NCBI GenBank assembly: GCA_023053545.1
Contig: JAKZAN010000115.1
Location: 2,501 to 66,500 of the forward strand
Direction of reading: 5' to 3'
DNA: 64,000 bases
From: Lepidurus packardi
Taxonomy: Eukaryota > Arthropoda > Branchiopoda > Notostraca > Triopsidae
Shown here: in pieces, positions 33,721 through 45,800 of the stretch
How the letters are laid out: every line of letters begins with the position of its first letter
How positions within the stretch are numbered: the first letter of the stretch is position 1
Translations under genes and position numbers: made by a program
Notes under the pieces: model-generated
Databases searched by the model: none
Seen by the model: the letters and a program-made list of their open reading frames with translations, nothing else
Told to the model about the DNA's origin: nothing

Positions 33721-35755
33721 TCAAGGTTATCTCTCCATCAGCCTTGTGGGGGGGATCAGCAACTCATGATTTATCTGCAAGTACTGGTTCAGTAAGTTCT
33801 TCAGTTCTTCGTTCTGGTTGTGCAGCTCGCCAGTCTCTTCGATGAGCTGTTGTCGTGCCAGCAATAACTCGTAGTACTTCGACAGAGCCTTGTCCAATAC
33901 TTTCCAGATCCTGAAAGTCCTCTCGGGTAGCACCTGGGTCAGGTTTTCCCAATATTTCTTACCCTCCCTCGCGATGTGTTCCTTCTTCTCCCGTTCTGAG
34001 AGTTGGTTCAGGGATTTCTTTATAATCTTTTCCAAGGCCTTCTTGCGATCGTCTTTCGTCTTCATCCAGTCGATGAGGAACTCCACAACCAGTGTTGGGT
34101 CAATTTTGAAGTCTGAGCTCAAGTCAACCCGTTCTTCCACTTCTACCTTGGGCTCCTCTTTCTTCTCCTCCTTCTCAATCTTCTTGTCCTCGCCCTTCTT
34201 CTTCAACTTACGCTGCTGTCGCTATTCCTCCTCCCGCAGATCCTGCTCTCTCTTGAGTTTCTCCTCCAACTTTGCCTGTTTCTCCTTCTCACTGATCCAC
34301 TTGCACTTGTTGGCCATCTCCTCCAAGAACATGTTAAGCTCGTCCAGAGAATCAATATTCAGTGTCTTCTTCAGGAGATCCAGCTTCTCCTGCACTTTGT
34401 CGTCTTCACTCGCCTTCTCCAGTTCCTCCCTCATTTTGTCGTCGAATATAAAGTCTGCCTCTTCTAACAGCATATCGATCATCTCTCCTAACTTCTTCTC
34501 GCTCACTTTCAGCTGGGTTTAGGGGGCGTCTTCCTCCCCGGCGAAAGCGTTGCTCTTCGACTTTTAATCCTTGGCGTCTTCAGTAGGACTGCCAGCCCAT
34601 TGTTTGCCGAGCTGTTGAATGTGGATGGTCACGTCACACTTAATGATTTTCTCTTTGAGTTTCTGCACCTCCGCTTCATTCATAGCCTGGATTTCGTTGT
34701 AGCGATCGAGATCAGCCTTCTCGAAGTGCTTAAATTTGCGTTGGAGTTCCTTGAACTGCTTCGTGATGCGTTTATATTCCTGCGTGAACTATTTGTTCTG
34801 CTCCTTGAACTTCTTGTCCGCCTTCTCGTATTCATCCTTCAGAGCACGAAGCCTGTTGGTGAGTTGACGTTCCTTCTTTGTGTAGTCTGCCATCAGGTGG
34901 GTGTTCTCCTCCTTCTTCTCGCGCAGCACCTTGAGGTTGTAGTCTAGCTTCTCTGTGTTGAGTTGGTACATCGCCTTCATCTCCTCGTAGCACTTTTCGA
35001 GGTTCTGAATATCGGTTTCGAGTTTGATCTTGGTGCTGGTGTAAACCTTGGCACCGTCGATCCGTAAATCGGTTATCTTTTTCGTAAAATCCTCCTCGGC
35101 CTTGCGCCTGTTCTCAGCGAAAGACTGTTCCATATCGATGTGTTTCTGGAAGCAGGCCTCCACCTTTTTCTTGGCGTCCAAGATATAAGCCCGTCTCTCA
35201 GAGTCGAATCTCTTCTGAATGTCCTCCAGCTCCTTGATGTTCTGGTCCCGGACAGTGAAGAATTGGTTGCGCATCTTGGACACCACCTACTTGATGCTGT
35301 TGGATTGTTCCTTGAGCATCTTGACGTAGTCGTCGTCCTTTTTCTTGAGCTCATCCCAGAACTGCTTGATGAGACGCTCCTTTCCTTCAATGATTGCTTG
35401 GAATGCTGCTTTTTGTTCTTGAATAGCCTTGACTCAGATATAGAATTAAAGAATGATCGAAGATTATTGTATTATGGATGCAGTAGAATACCTGGAACAG
35501 TTTTTCGCACTCCTCCTCTTCCTTGAGTTCGGACCAGCGCATTTCGAGGGCTGTGTTCTTCTTGTTAGATTGGACAGCCTCCTCCTGGATACTAGCATAG
35601 CGCTGTTTGCTGCGTTTGTCGTCGAAGAGCCTGGATTCCTTCTGCAGGAGTTCGTTCTTCTGGCGGACTGCGTGTATCTCCATGCTGGTGTTCCTGACGA
35701 GGTTATTGATATTGTTGTAGGACTGATCGACCTGACGTTTGCCTTCGCCTTCCAT
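33721..35755 (-). CDS. DRC1: Dynein regulatory complex protein 1 (DRC1 / NYD-SP28 family)
   Basis: Exons 35755-35492 and 35427-33721 (64-nt intron) give 656 codons ending in TGA. Most of the protein is coiled coil (ALEMRWSELKEEEECEKLFQ, ARIDGAKVYTSTKIKLETDI-like segments). The C-terminus carries the DRC1-specific block: KKYWENLTQVLPERTFRIWK, LDKALSKYYELLLARQQLIE, HNQNEELKNLLNQYLQINHE and LLIPPTR, matching the NYD-SP28-associated domain and its ELxIPPT ending. DRC1 is a core subunit of the nexin-dynein regulatory complex that links outer doublets and governs dynein activity in cilia. Length is somewhat under vertebrate DRC1 (about 740). A standard reading would end early at a TAA; the frame continues two codons to TGA. 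Confidence 0.92.
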
Positions 35756-36670
35756 TTTTCTTATGTATATGGAGAGAGGGTGGTTAGTTATACTTTTAAA
35801 TGTATATATATGTATATATATGTGTAGTTTCTTTCTTTTTGGTAGATGGTTATATGATGATGAAGAAGGGAGAGACTGTTGTGGAGTTTAGAGGGATGGA
35901 TGTTTGGAATCGGAAAATTAAAACCCCACATTGAAAAAGTAGATGATGAATAGGCATATGACTAGTTAATAATTAAGCAAAAACAATAGCCAGTTAGGGA
36001 TTGTTAGTGTCCGAGACGGATATTCACGGGAAAACTATTAGTTACAGGGGTTATTCTGAGGGGACCCTGAATGAATAATTTAGAAAAACAGATAGGAGAG
36101 GATTTTGTTTGTTGGCTCGCATAGCCTGACTGACTGGCCATGGGAGATCGATGCCTCGACAGTCAACTACTATTCCGAAAGATCCAAAAAACAAGTAGAA
36201 TAATATATACATGTTGACAAAATAAAATAATAATAATTCGAGATAGTAGGAAATAAATAATTCAGAATAATATAATTAGAAATGATTAATTGCCCAAATT
36301 TCAACGATATTTTTTGTTATTTTTGGACTATATAGATTCAAAACTTATAATCGATAGAAAAGAATATAACTAAAGGGGATCATTTTATTTATCTATTCTT
36401 TGTATGGTTCTTTGGACTAAAACACGACTGCTCACTACTTAGATGTGATACTCCTATTCTTCAATTGACATACATACACACACATACACACATACACATA
36501 CACATACACACACATATACACACACACACACAGAGAAACATTTTTCATCCATCTATTAAAATAAATATAGATAGATAGACACATACATACACTGTATTAT
36601 ACATATACTGTATTATATACATATATATATATATACTTTGAACACGACACACGCACCCATTTGAGAGTCC
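35756..36670. other. AT-rich intergenic region between divergent genes
   Basis: 915 nt between the starts of DRC1 (minus) and the YANK-like kinase (plus). It includes a CA/TA microsatellite (separate entry) and TA-rich tracts close to the kinase start. Both promoters should lie here; no named element was seen. Confidence 0.5.
36468..36533. repeat. CA-rich microsatellite
   Basis: A run of (CA)n interrupted by TA and CATA units, about 65 nt, in the upstream region of the YANK-like kinase gene. Confidence 0.9.
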
Positions 36671-38642
36671 ATGTTAAAGAGTTCCAAACCCCAGCTCAAT
36701 CCCAAACAGCCGATCGACATCAGAATATCCAACAACTACCCTGCCTACTCCATCAAGGGACTCGTCAAAAAACACCACCAACAGCCACAACCCGTAGTTA
36801 TCCTCAACCCCTCCGCCCAACTCTTCCGACCCAAAAGCAATTCCAAAATTGAAACTGCCAAAGACAGCCATCCCAAGGCATCCACTGCGTGTCATTCCAG
36901 GTACCCCAAATCTCCTCCACCAAGCATTATCTCTTTTTCATATCATATCCAATCGATTCTATATTGAATTCCCTTTACAACGACTAACCAATACTCTACC
37001 CCCTACAGGAAAGTGAGCGTCAATGAGATCTCCCGCAAAGACGGCAGCGTGACAGCCTGCACCTCCGGCATGAACAGCAGAAATACTTCCAAGTAAAAGA
37101 AAAGTCGTCCGAAAGATAATGTGGTTAGTGGCATCGTCTCAAAAAATAGCAACAATAGCACCCTACTCCAGCAAGAAGGAGACCTCAAACAAAAAATCGT
37201 AATTTCCAAAAACCTTGTCCAGGGACACAAGCACAGGAACAGTCTGCACATCGATCTCTCTGCTCTTCTGCTCAGGGAACCGATGCTGCAGGATGAGACG
37301 AGGATCGCTTCGGCACATCTTAACGGAACTAACAGCAACAGCCATAACAACCCCCAACAATCGATAAACTCAGCTTCCAACGCCAACAATATGAATTCTC
37401 GCACGATCTCCCTCGAACAGGGCATACCAGAGGCAACCATCTCGAAACAGCACTTCAGATTCCACTACATTGTGGGTAAAGGGGGTTTCGGCAAGGTTTG
37501 GAGCGTCGAACATAAAAAATCAGGCAAAATCTATGCTATGAAGTAGATGCTAAAATCTAAAATCGTAGCCAAGAAGAGTATCAACTCGGTTATGAATTAG
37601 AAGAACCTCCTCAGCAGACTCAAACATCCCTTCCTCGCCAATATGACCTACGCCTTCCAGGATCGTGATTGTCTTTACCTTGTCATGGACTTATTGACTG
37701 GGGGTGACCTCCGGTATTACCTGGGCAGGCGCAGAAAATTCAAGGAATCTGAAGCCAAATTCTTCATCGCATGTATTCTCATCGGATTGGAGTATCTTCA
37801 CCTCAACAACATTATACACCGTGACATCAAGCCCGAAAATCTCGTATTCGATTAGAAAGGGTATCTAAGAATCACTGATCTCGGAATCGCCAGCGAAGTG
37901 CGACTAAATAACAACACTGACACATCGGGCACTCCTGGCTATATGGCACCAGAGGTGATGTGCCGGCAAGACCACTCTTTCCCAGTTGACTACTACGCTG
38001 TGGGGATCATCGCTTTCGAATTTATGCTGGGCTGCAGACCCTACAATGGTCGAAACCGTAAATAGATAAGGGATAATATTCTATCGAAATAGGTCCAAGT
38101 CAAACCCGATGAAGTCCCTGAGGACTGGTCTCCAGCATCGATGGACTTCGTCAATAGAGTAATACAAACATATTAACCCTAACCTTTCATTGACCTTTAT
38201 GGCGTGTTTAGATGATCCTCAGAAAACCAGCATATAGACTCGGTACTCAGGGAATCAATGAGATCAAAGAACATCCCTGGTTCAAAGGATTCCCTTGGCT
38301 AAAACTCCTGAGACGCGAACTCAACGCCCCTTTCATCCCTAAGCATGTAGGGCAGAACCACGACTACAGAGCACAGATCTCATCAACTTCTGAGGACTAA
38401 CTTGAAGCCGAAAACCAGCTGCTTCTTCGCAGGAAATAGGTTGAAGGTATTTTCCACTCGCTAATCACTAATATACTCTGTTGTAATTTGAATCGCTTCT
38501 AACATGTTATGTAGAATTGTTCGAGGAGTATGAGTTCGTGCCAAAGATTAAGAAGAAGAGCATGTAGTCGACGATCAACACTTCGACGGATGACTGCAAG
38601 AAGAAGCCAGTTGTCAGAAAAACTAATAATTTTTTCCAATGA
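36671..38642 (+). CDS. YANK/STK32-like serine/threonine protein kinase
   Basis: Four exons (36671-36900, 37009-38158, 38212-38446, 38515-38642; introns 108, 53, 68 nt) give 580 codons ending in TGA. A disordered ~220-residue N-terminus precedes the kinase domain: VGKGGFGKVWSV, IYAMKEMLKSK (Glu is TAG), alpha-C SVMNEKNLL (Glu is the TAG at 37598-37600), HPFLANMTYAFQDRDCLYLV, MDLLTGGDLRYYL, IIHRDIKPENLVFDEKG, ITDLGIA (DLG in place of DFG), GTPGYMAPEVM, and RLGTQGINEIKEHPWFKGF. The YAFQD and DLLTGGDLRY blocks are typical of STK32/YANK and its many ciliate relatives. Catalytic Lys, Glu and both Asp are present. The C-terminus ends ELFEEYEFVP then basic residues. Confidence 0.92.
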
Positions 38643-39013
38643 GAGACACTCAAAAAAGACCGAAGTGGCTGGGACTTACAGGGATGTTCTGTATGGATAG
38701 TCGGCGTCTATTTAACGCGATGCCTTTTTTAATATAATATTTCACGAGATTCTTCATTCACTTCTTCGTTGTCCATTGGGACTTTTGTGATGACAAAGGC
38801 AATGCTTACTACTTATCTATTGATCTTGAACAAAAAAGGAGTGGCAAAACTCACTGCAGAGTTGAAAGGGCGACTAGCTACTCCATACTTCTACCATATT
38901 CCTTCTCTCTCCTATATCAAATTCAATGTTGAACAAGGAGATCTCAATAATTTTGCAACAGATGTTCATCCTCAGGATCAGTCATTATTTATTTTTTAAT
39001 ATGTGTTTGCGCA
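38643..39013. other. Intergenic region, small frames not convincing
   Basis: 371 nt between converging 3' ends. An open frame of about 67 codons starts near 38731 and another lies at about 38790-39000, but they overlap in different frames, have AT-rich codons and resemble nothing known. Treated as 3' flank. Confidence 0.4.
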
Positions 39014-39286
39014 TCATTCGAGCTTGAGGTTGGGAGAGTTGGGAGCCTCAGGGGAGTTGGGGTCCAGGACAGTGCCCATGGGCAGGTTGACATACTATCA
39101 CAGGTGAATAAAGCATGAAAAGAGGAGAGGGATTACGGAGCTGAGATAGAAGTGCCTAACGACGCCGAACATGCAGAGGGACGCACCGAAGAAGAGATGC
39201 ATGGAGTTGCGGAAGTAGTGCTTGTTGATGATCCATTTATAGGTGTTGAGGTAGCGGGGGACGGGGTATTTCTGGAATCCAGCCAT
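39014..39286 (-). CDS. Small single-span membrane protein (76 aa)
   Basis: Exons 39286-39137 and 39094-39014 join across a 42-nt GT-AG intron (phase kept; unspliced, the frame would hit TGA at once). The peptide begins MAGFQKYPVPRYLNTYKW, has one hydrophobic span (HLFFGASLCMFGVVRHFYL) and ends in a Pro/Asn-rich tail (PNSPEAPNSPNLKLE). Size, aromatic-basic N-terminus and a lone span resemble accessory subunits of mitochondrial respiratory complexes or ATP synthase, but no specific family is recognised, so this is only a suggestion. Confidence 0.7.
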
Positions 39287-39440
39287 CGGGTATCACTATA
39301 AGATTATTATTATAAATGATTATTGGTTATGTGAAGAGTCAGTCTTGGTGTCATTTTGATTCAAAGACGATATAAATATATATCAAAAAGTAAAAACAAG
39401 GAAAATCAATAATAACCCTTGGACTATAATATCTGTTCCA

Positions 39441-40880
39441 ATGATGGATAGACAACAACTCGATGAGCTTGAACCGACTCGCATACTCGAAATCCGCAAG
39501 AAACTGCACCCCGAACAGGCCCTACTTTTTAGAAAGATAACCAAAATCAACAGCACCAACAAAGCTCAGGAACGCAACATCGTCATTACTAACTCCACCC
39601 TTTACAACTTCGAAAAAGCCTCACTCAAACGAACCATTCCTCTGGCTTCGATAGAAGGCATCTCTCTCAGCATTTCTTCGAACTAGTTCGTGCTGCACGT
39701 GCCTTCAGAGTATGACTACCGTTACGAATCCCTCAGCCGAGACTTGATCCTGTACCACATCTTCTGGTGTCGAGAGAACTTCCTGAGAATCCTGAGTCCT
39801 CTTAAAGTGTTCGTGTATGCTGAAAAACTCCTCGAACACATTACTACCACAGAAGATGACAAAAAGAAGAAGAAGTTTAAAGAGCCCAGAGCGTTCCCCA
39901 AACAGCTGACCCTAAACAGTTTCGCGATATAAATCTGTAAATAGGTCCAGGATGGCGACGAGATCCTGTATATCGATCCCTTGTATAACCAGAATTTCAA
40001 CAGAAGACAGTATGAAAAAGTGATCAGGATCACCCAACACACTGCTTATGAGATCAGCATGCTCCGATGTGCCAAGACCAACCGACCTTTTCTCTGCCGC
40101 GAGTTACCTAAGAATCGCCTTACTGTTTCTGTTGACACCTTCCGCAAGAATCTGATCGAGTATCGCCAACACAACTACACTGAAAAACTAGTAACTGCGA
40201 AGTAGAAATAGTTATCCTTTGAGCTGATTTTCTAGTACTGCGAAGGAGGGGACCTATATGGTCAGATGTACTTGCGTCTGGCCCCGATCGAGGAAGAAGT
40301 GCTCAAAAATATATTTGTGAAGATGCTGATGGCCTTGGAGAGGATTGATTCGGTCTACACAGGGCTGCACCTTGAGAACGTCTTAGTCAGTGGGGACTCC
40401 TCCGTGTACTTGTCTGAGTTTCCGCGTTATTTAAAAACAGACTACCCTCTGGAGTATACTTCTCCCGAATAGGTTCTGTTTTTGCAGATAAAATAACCCT
40501 TGAAAGCAGCTCGGCTCACAAACCTGTGGAAGCTCGGCGTGATGATCTACGAATTGGCCCTCGGAGTGCCTCCTTTCAGCTTCCAGCAGATCTTATATGT
40601 CGCGACCAACCAGGACAAAACTGTATAATTCTAAGCGAGGTTTCCGAACACCGTGTTTATCTCGCGAGAGTTGAAAGACCTACTGGTAGGAATACTGAAG
40701 AGAATGCCTGTGGATAGACTGGGGGCAACCAGCTACATGGGAGACTTCATGGAGTGTGAGTGGCTGAGGAACGAGAACTGGGAGGGATATTTCTAGAACA
40801 AGACTAGTCTAGGGGGGAAGGGACTGCGAAAACTGGAAGTAGATCAAAACTACCTAGGCCATGTCTAATACCTGCGATGA
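39441..40880 (+). CDS. PH-like domain plus degenerate (pseudo)kinase domain
   Basis: A single exon of 479 codons ends TGA TGA TGA. Residues ~25-125 read KITKINSTNKAQERNIVITN, LYNF, RTIPLASIEGISLSI, EFVLHVPSEYDYRYES: the PH/TH1-like fold found next to AGC kinases in protists. The kinase-like part keeps the fold: EYCEGGDLYGQMYLRLAPIE (hinge Glu is the TAG at 40233-40235), LLKN-type helices, YTSPEEV in the APE place, LWKLGVMIYELALGVPPFSF and RMPVDRLGA. The catalytic residues are lost: beta-3 A-x-K is FLCRELP, the HRD loop is VYTGLHLEN (Asp replaced by Gly, Lys by His), and DFG is SEF. It is therefore predicted to lack phosphotransfer and act as a membrane-binding scaffold or regulator. Confidence 0.85.
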
Positions 40881-41203
40881 TGATGACACATGACGACTCG
40901 CACATCATTAATAGAATCTATATACATATATTTGTTGTGATAAATCTTTGGAGAGGATCTATATATATACAGGGAACACAGAAACCCCTCCTATCATACT
41001 CATACTCAATAATTAGTATTTTATAGTATAATAAAATAAGAATGAAGGGAAAAAACAAGAATAATCGATTTTTCCATAAGGCATATATAGATATATAGTT
41101 TATATATACTTCCTGTACAAGAAGAATGAGTCAGCACACCAATATTCCTGTTACATTTTCCAGTCATTTTCCCCGCTTCATTTCTTTGTCTTTTTCTTAG
41201 TGC
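40881..41203. other. AT-rich spacer between convergent genes
   Basis: 323 nt between the 3' ends of the pseudokinase (plus) and RING (minus) genes. Several short TA repeats; no gene recognised. Confidence 0.5.
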
Positions 41204-42424
41204 TCATACACTCACGAAACCATTCTCGTAAGTATAGAAAAATAGCATCACAAAAATGAACAGGAACATGAACGTGTTGTTGTAGTTGCCTGGCACTTCG
41301 ATCCTGAATGCGATCGCAGGGTTCCGTGCCACTGTCTCCGGGTGGAACTTCCGCATATAGGCCTCGATCTGCAGGATCCTGTAGTCATCGTCGAAGGTCG
41401 TCAGTAGGTCGTATTTCTGCTTGTCATTCATTCTCAGGATACCGATGATGCTGTAGAGGAGAGCGATTGGGTTGTTTCGACTGCCCATGATTGAGGGTTC
41501 CACGATATTGTAGAGGGAGTTCATGAGATAGGTATAAGGGATCCGGTCGAAGACTTCAAAGAAGAATCTGAAATCTGCGCTTTATAGTTTGGTGTTTTCT
41601 GTGATTTAGTAGCCTGAACAGACTTAGATTGTGTAGGGTTTGCCTTAGTACATGCCTTCTATTTCCTGGACCTCCTAGATTTCGAAGAAGCAGCTGGCTT
41701 CGAACACACCTTGCACCTCCAGTGGGTTCCGAGGGTTGGAGATACTAATCATTCTGCCAGACACGGTATATCCTAACAAAACACAAAACAGAATAGGTAA
41801 AAAGATAGGGATTTACTCTGATCTGACTGGGTAGGTTTGATGACGAAGCAGTTGAGTTCGTCCCTCGTCTGAGGCTCGAGGCTTAGTGTGATGCGTCTCT
41901 TCAGGCAGGGGAACATGTACTCCTTTACCTAAGTCCCAATGCATAGTCTATTTTCGACTTTCTTCCTGACAATCTTCTGAAATGCAGTATTTTCCTGAGG
42001 TTTCCCAAACTCCTACTTTTATTGTTCTTCCTGAACCAACTGTTCTGTACTCAATTTTCTCTATGCGAAGTCTTTGTTCCTACGTAGTTCATATTCCTTT
42101 TGCTTATGCTTCTTGATGAGGTTGGAGATGACGATGCTTTATTTCATGAGTTCCACGTTGCTATACGGTTTGGAGAAAAGTGTTATGGACTTGTATTTGG
42201 ATTTGGGAAAGGACATAGAGAGTGGATAGGAAATATGGAACGATGAAGGTATGTATATATATATATCTTTACCTGAGGAAGATGGCCCGGCAGACAGGAC
42301 AGACAGGCTTCTACGTGACCGACTTCTTGAGACAGTGTTTGCAGAAAGTATGTCCACAGGGTATAGTGACGGGTAGATAGTAGTATTCAGTGCAGATGGC
42401 GCAAGTCAATTACTATTCCTACAT
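41204..42424 (-). CDS. RING-finger protein with C-terminal hydrophobic segment (putative E3 ubiquitin ligase)
   Basis: Exons 42424-42273, 42160-41817 and 41772-41204 (introns 112 and 44 nt) give 354 codons ending in TGA. The protein opens M-E-E-E-E, with three of the four Glu encoded by UAR directly after the ATG. A C3HC4 RING follows at once: TCAICTEYYYLPVTIPCGHT, FCKHCLKK, CPVCRA. A Lys/Glu-rich helix (KKHKQKEYELRRNKDF) leads to a ~180-residue domain of unknown type (FVIKPTQSD, EVQGVFEASCFFEIEEVQ), and a hydrophobic stretch (FMFLFIFVMLFFYTY) near the C-terminus looks like a membrane anchor. RING proteins of this type usually transfer ubiquitin; membrane tethering is inferred. The middle domain superficially suggests LON-type E3s but that is not secure. 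Confidence 0.85.
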
Positions 42425-42827
42425 TGTTTTTGTAATTTTTTAAAGCAAAAAGTGTGTATATGTATGTATATATATATCTTGTTTCTATGATTTGTTAATC
42501 TTATGTATGATGGAGGAATGATTGATCAGGAGGGAGGGGATAGGAGAAGGAGAGGGGGTTTTTTATATTGGGAAATTATAGACATTTCCCGATATATATT
42601 GACATTTGTTTGTTAATGATGATGATGGATTTCTTTGTTTATTATTATTATTATGGTGAGTGTGTGGATAGCCCGATATGTATGCATCTGGCCCTAGTTA
42701 TCAGCAAAGGGCATCAAATATATATACACACTATCAATTAGTACCTAACATATGACTCTCTTATTTGTATATTTTGCTGAATATCCGTATATATATATAC
42801 CCATGTATATATTTTTGTATACAACCA
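42425..42827. other. AT-rich spacer
   Basis: 403 nt between the start of the RING gene and the 3' end of the carboxypeptidase gene, both on the minus strand. TA-rich tracts around 42460 and 42790; no gene recognised. Confidence 0.5.
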
Positions 42828-45800
42828 TCAGAATTAGCCAAGATGCTTACCATATCTGATCATATTCATCTTCCACATCCTCCCCACCTACCCGTAACCC
42901 AGTTCGCTGTTCCCTGCCTTCTTCTGCTGCTGCTTCTGTGAGCAGATAATATTGCTGCTCTCGTGCGACGCTAGTTTATCCGACTGCGAGTAGGATTTCT
43001 CTGTAGAGGCTCTCTTATAGCAGGACGTGCTCAGGTCGACTCGCTGCTTAGGTTGGTCTTCTAATGTCTATGTGTTCTTTTTACGAAGCTCTTCTTTGTG
43101 CTTTTCGCTGACTAAATAGAGTCCCGTCCCTGTGTCCATGCTGGAGTTATTGGGGTGATCCGAGCTCAAGCGGTAGTGAGAAGTGTTGGCGGTTGGCTGG
43201 AGGTTGCTGGTTGTATTGTTGGCCAAACTGCGGTAGGAATCGGGATCCGCCCTTATGCGTTTCTATCTGTTTATGTTTTTGAGATTGGGATTGCGGAAGT
43301 AATATTCGCTAAACTTCGTCTCTCCCGGAATATGTTGTTGGGCCTCGAGCATGTTTTTAATGAATCTCGACCTACGGTCAAAGATGCTGGCTTTGGAGTT
43401 GGAGGCGTTCTACGTTTTGTTTAGATTGCAACTTGCTGGCTCGGCTTATCTGGGCTGGGTGCTTGGATTTGCTGTGAAATTCGGGGATTTCTATTTGGGT
43501 TCAGACTCGGTTACTGTTGGTTTGCGGGAACGTGTTGCTCTGGAGTAACTACCCTAGATGCCCATGTTTTTTTGGGACTCTCGGTTGGCGGACTGGCTAA
43601 CAGACATTTCTCGTTCATCACGATTGTATTTGGTCTCTGTGGACTCTCTTTTGCGGATTCTTGGAGGCAGACCTGGAGATAACACTATATCTTTCATAGG
43701 GTTATCTTCAGTTTTTGTGACGACTATGGAAGGTTTGATGACGACAGGCTTTTCCAGAATACTGAATATGTTGGGCAGTTTAGCAGGAGAGGGCATTCCT
43801 TTTTTCTTTCGACCCTTTCTCTCGATCTTGAACTGGGTGGCATTGGTACTTTTTTTGGGCAGAACCCTCAAGGATCTCTATTCATTCGAGATCTCGAATT
43901 CGAAAGGATCGGAGTCCGAGCCAGAATCTGCGGGGTGATTCCGTTGGTAGTTAACCAATAGGCCTATTTCCCTTTTGGCTTTTTCTTAAACCAATACCTT
44001 TGTGGTATTCTTACATGACTCACTGGAGTAGTAGACATAGAGAGCCTTAAGAAGATTGTTCCCAAAATCAGACATAAAATTAGGAGTAAAGGGGACTCTG
44101 ATGCCTGATTTATCAGCACAGAAGAAAGAACACTCGATAGTCATGACTTTAAAAGAGTTGATGAGGTTAAATATGATCGCCCGCGCAGTAGTGACCTTGG
44201 ACTTATCGAGGTTGAAGGTGCAATCAGGGAAGTTGAACCCAGCGTCGAGCTACTCCAGAATTAGAGGGAAAAGCCTGCACTCGAGTTCGTCTTCTTGTGC
44301 ACAGCTATAGCAGAAAGTGTTGGTCTTTTTGCTGTGGCCGTGCAGATCGAAGAAAAAACTGATCTTATTTTATTTGTGGATTTGTTCAAACTTGCGCTTA
44401 ATAGCGAGTATGGCACCGTTGTAGATCTTCTCACTGCTAGCCCACCTTCGGTTCATGTCTGTGCCGTTCAGATCGCATCTGAAGTTGCCGTAGATCACCC
44501 CGTCCACGTTCACCATCGGGATTAGGTAGATCACGAATCTGCCTCGCAAATACTTGGCTTCTGCTGAGTCTCCCACGAGGTGAGATAGAATTCCTTCCAT
44601 GAGATAAGATGACCACGTCTCACCAGGATGTTGTCTGGCCATGATACAAATCGAATGTTTAGCATGTCTTCCGTTGGTACTTTGTGAACCTCTGGCATGT
44701 GTTTTTTCTGGACTTCCCTCCTCCTCGATTCTGATCATAGGAATAGCATTGTTAGAAAGAGAATACCCCACTATTGAGATCTTGTAGCTTCTAAAAAACA
44801 AAAAACAATATTTTAATGGATAGGATATGCATATATGCTTATTAGAAAGGGTATTACATAGATTTGGAAACCGCAGTTTTCTATAGTTCCTGAATGTTCT
44901 TGATCATCCGTGAATAACTGTAGGGCGGGCACATCGCCATGAAGATAGGGCCCTAGACTTATACGCCTACCTCCAATTCGAAAGAGAGTTGGTAGTAGTA
45001 CTTGGAGTCCTCGCACTCCCGCAACACCCGTGTTTTCTCATACGTGACATTGGCAGTACAACACCTCCAAGTCGCCAAACCAGTCTATTTGTCTGTGGTC
45101 AGCACCCACGGTTTCATCCCCTCGCTAAACAACGACCTGCGTTTGATCTAAAAGACTGATTAAATATAGGGGTTGCTTACGAGATTGACAATTTTGAATT
45201 TGTATTTGCGATTGGGTTCATAGTTGCTGATCGAAAAGTAGAACCACTGTGTATAGCCTTTGCTGTTGGTGTCGTTGCTCAGGACTAGCTCATACTCATA
45301 AGGAGTCTGCAGATTCTGGAAGACAAAGAGTAAATTCCCACATTCGAAATTCGAATCGAATTTAAGTCCAGGGGCATCTGTAACTTTATCTTCGATTGTT
45401 GACGGTTGTTATGTGCTGGGTTGCTGGGGGTAGGGTGCGAGAAGACTGTAGTTGCTGATACAGTAATCGGTGACATGACCAAGATACACAAAATTGGCTA
45501 CATTTCATTAATATATATCCTTGATAGTTGTTTTTTTTGTCTCAGTTGTTATTATTGGGGGTTACCTGCAAAATTCTAGTTGAACTCGAAACCCATGCTA
45601 GCCAGGATTCGGGGCTAGATGCGGGTGTAGATCACTCGGTAGTTATCGCCCCCGAGGTATCTATCGTACAGGGTGGTTTTCTTGTCCTTAGAGACTGTGG
45701 TTCTTTTGGGTCGATTCTCCTCATCTTCCCGTACTGGCAGAGGGGGTACAAACAGAGCAGTGTTCAAGTAATGGGGTTCAGTCCTACAAAAATCAATCAA

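Noticed and set aside
33890..34947. Plus-strand Ser/Phe- and Leu-rich frames
   Set aside because: Antisense to DRC1, which has clear family motifs on the minus strand.
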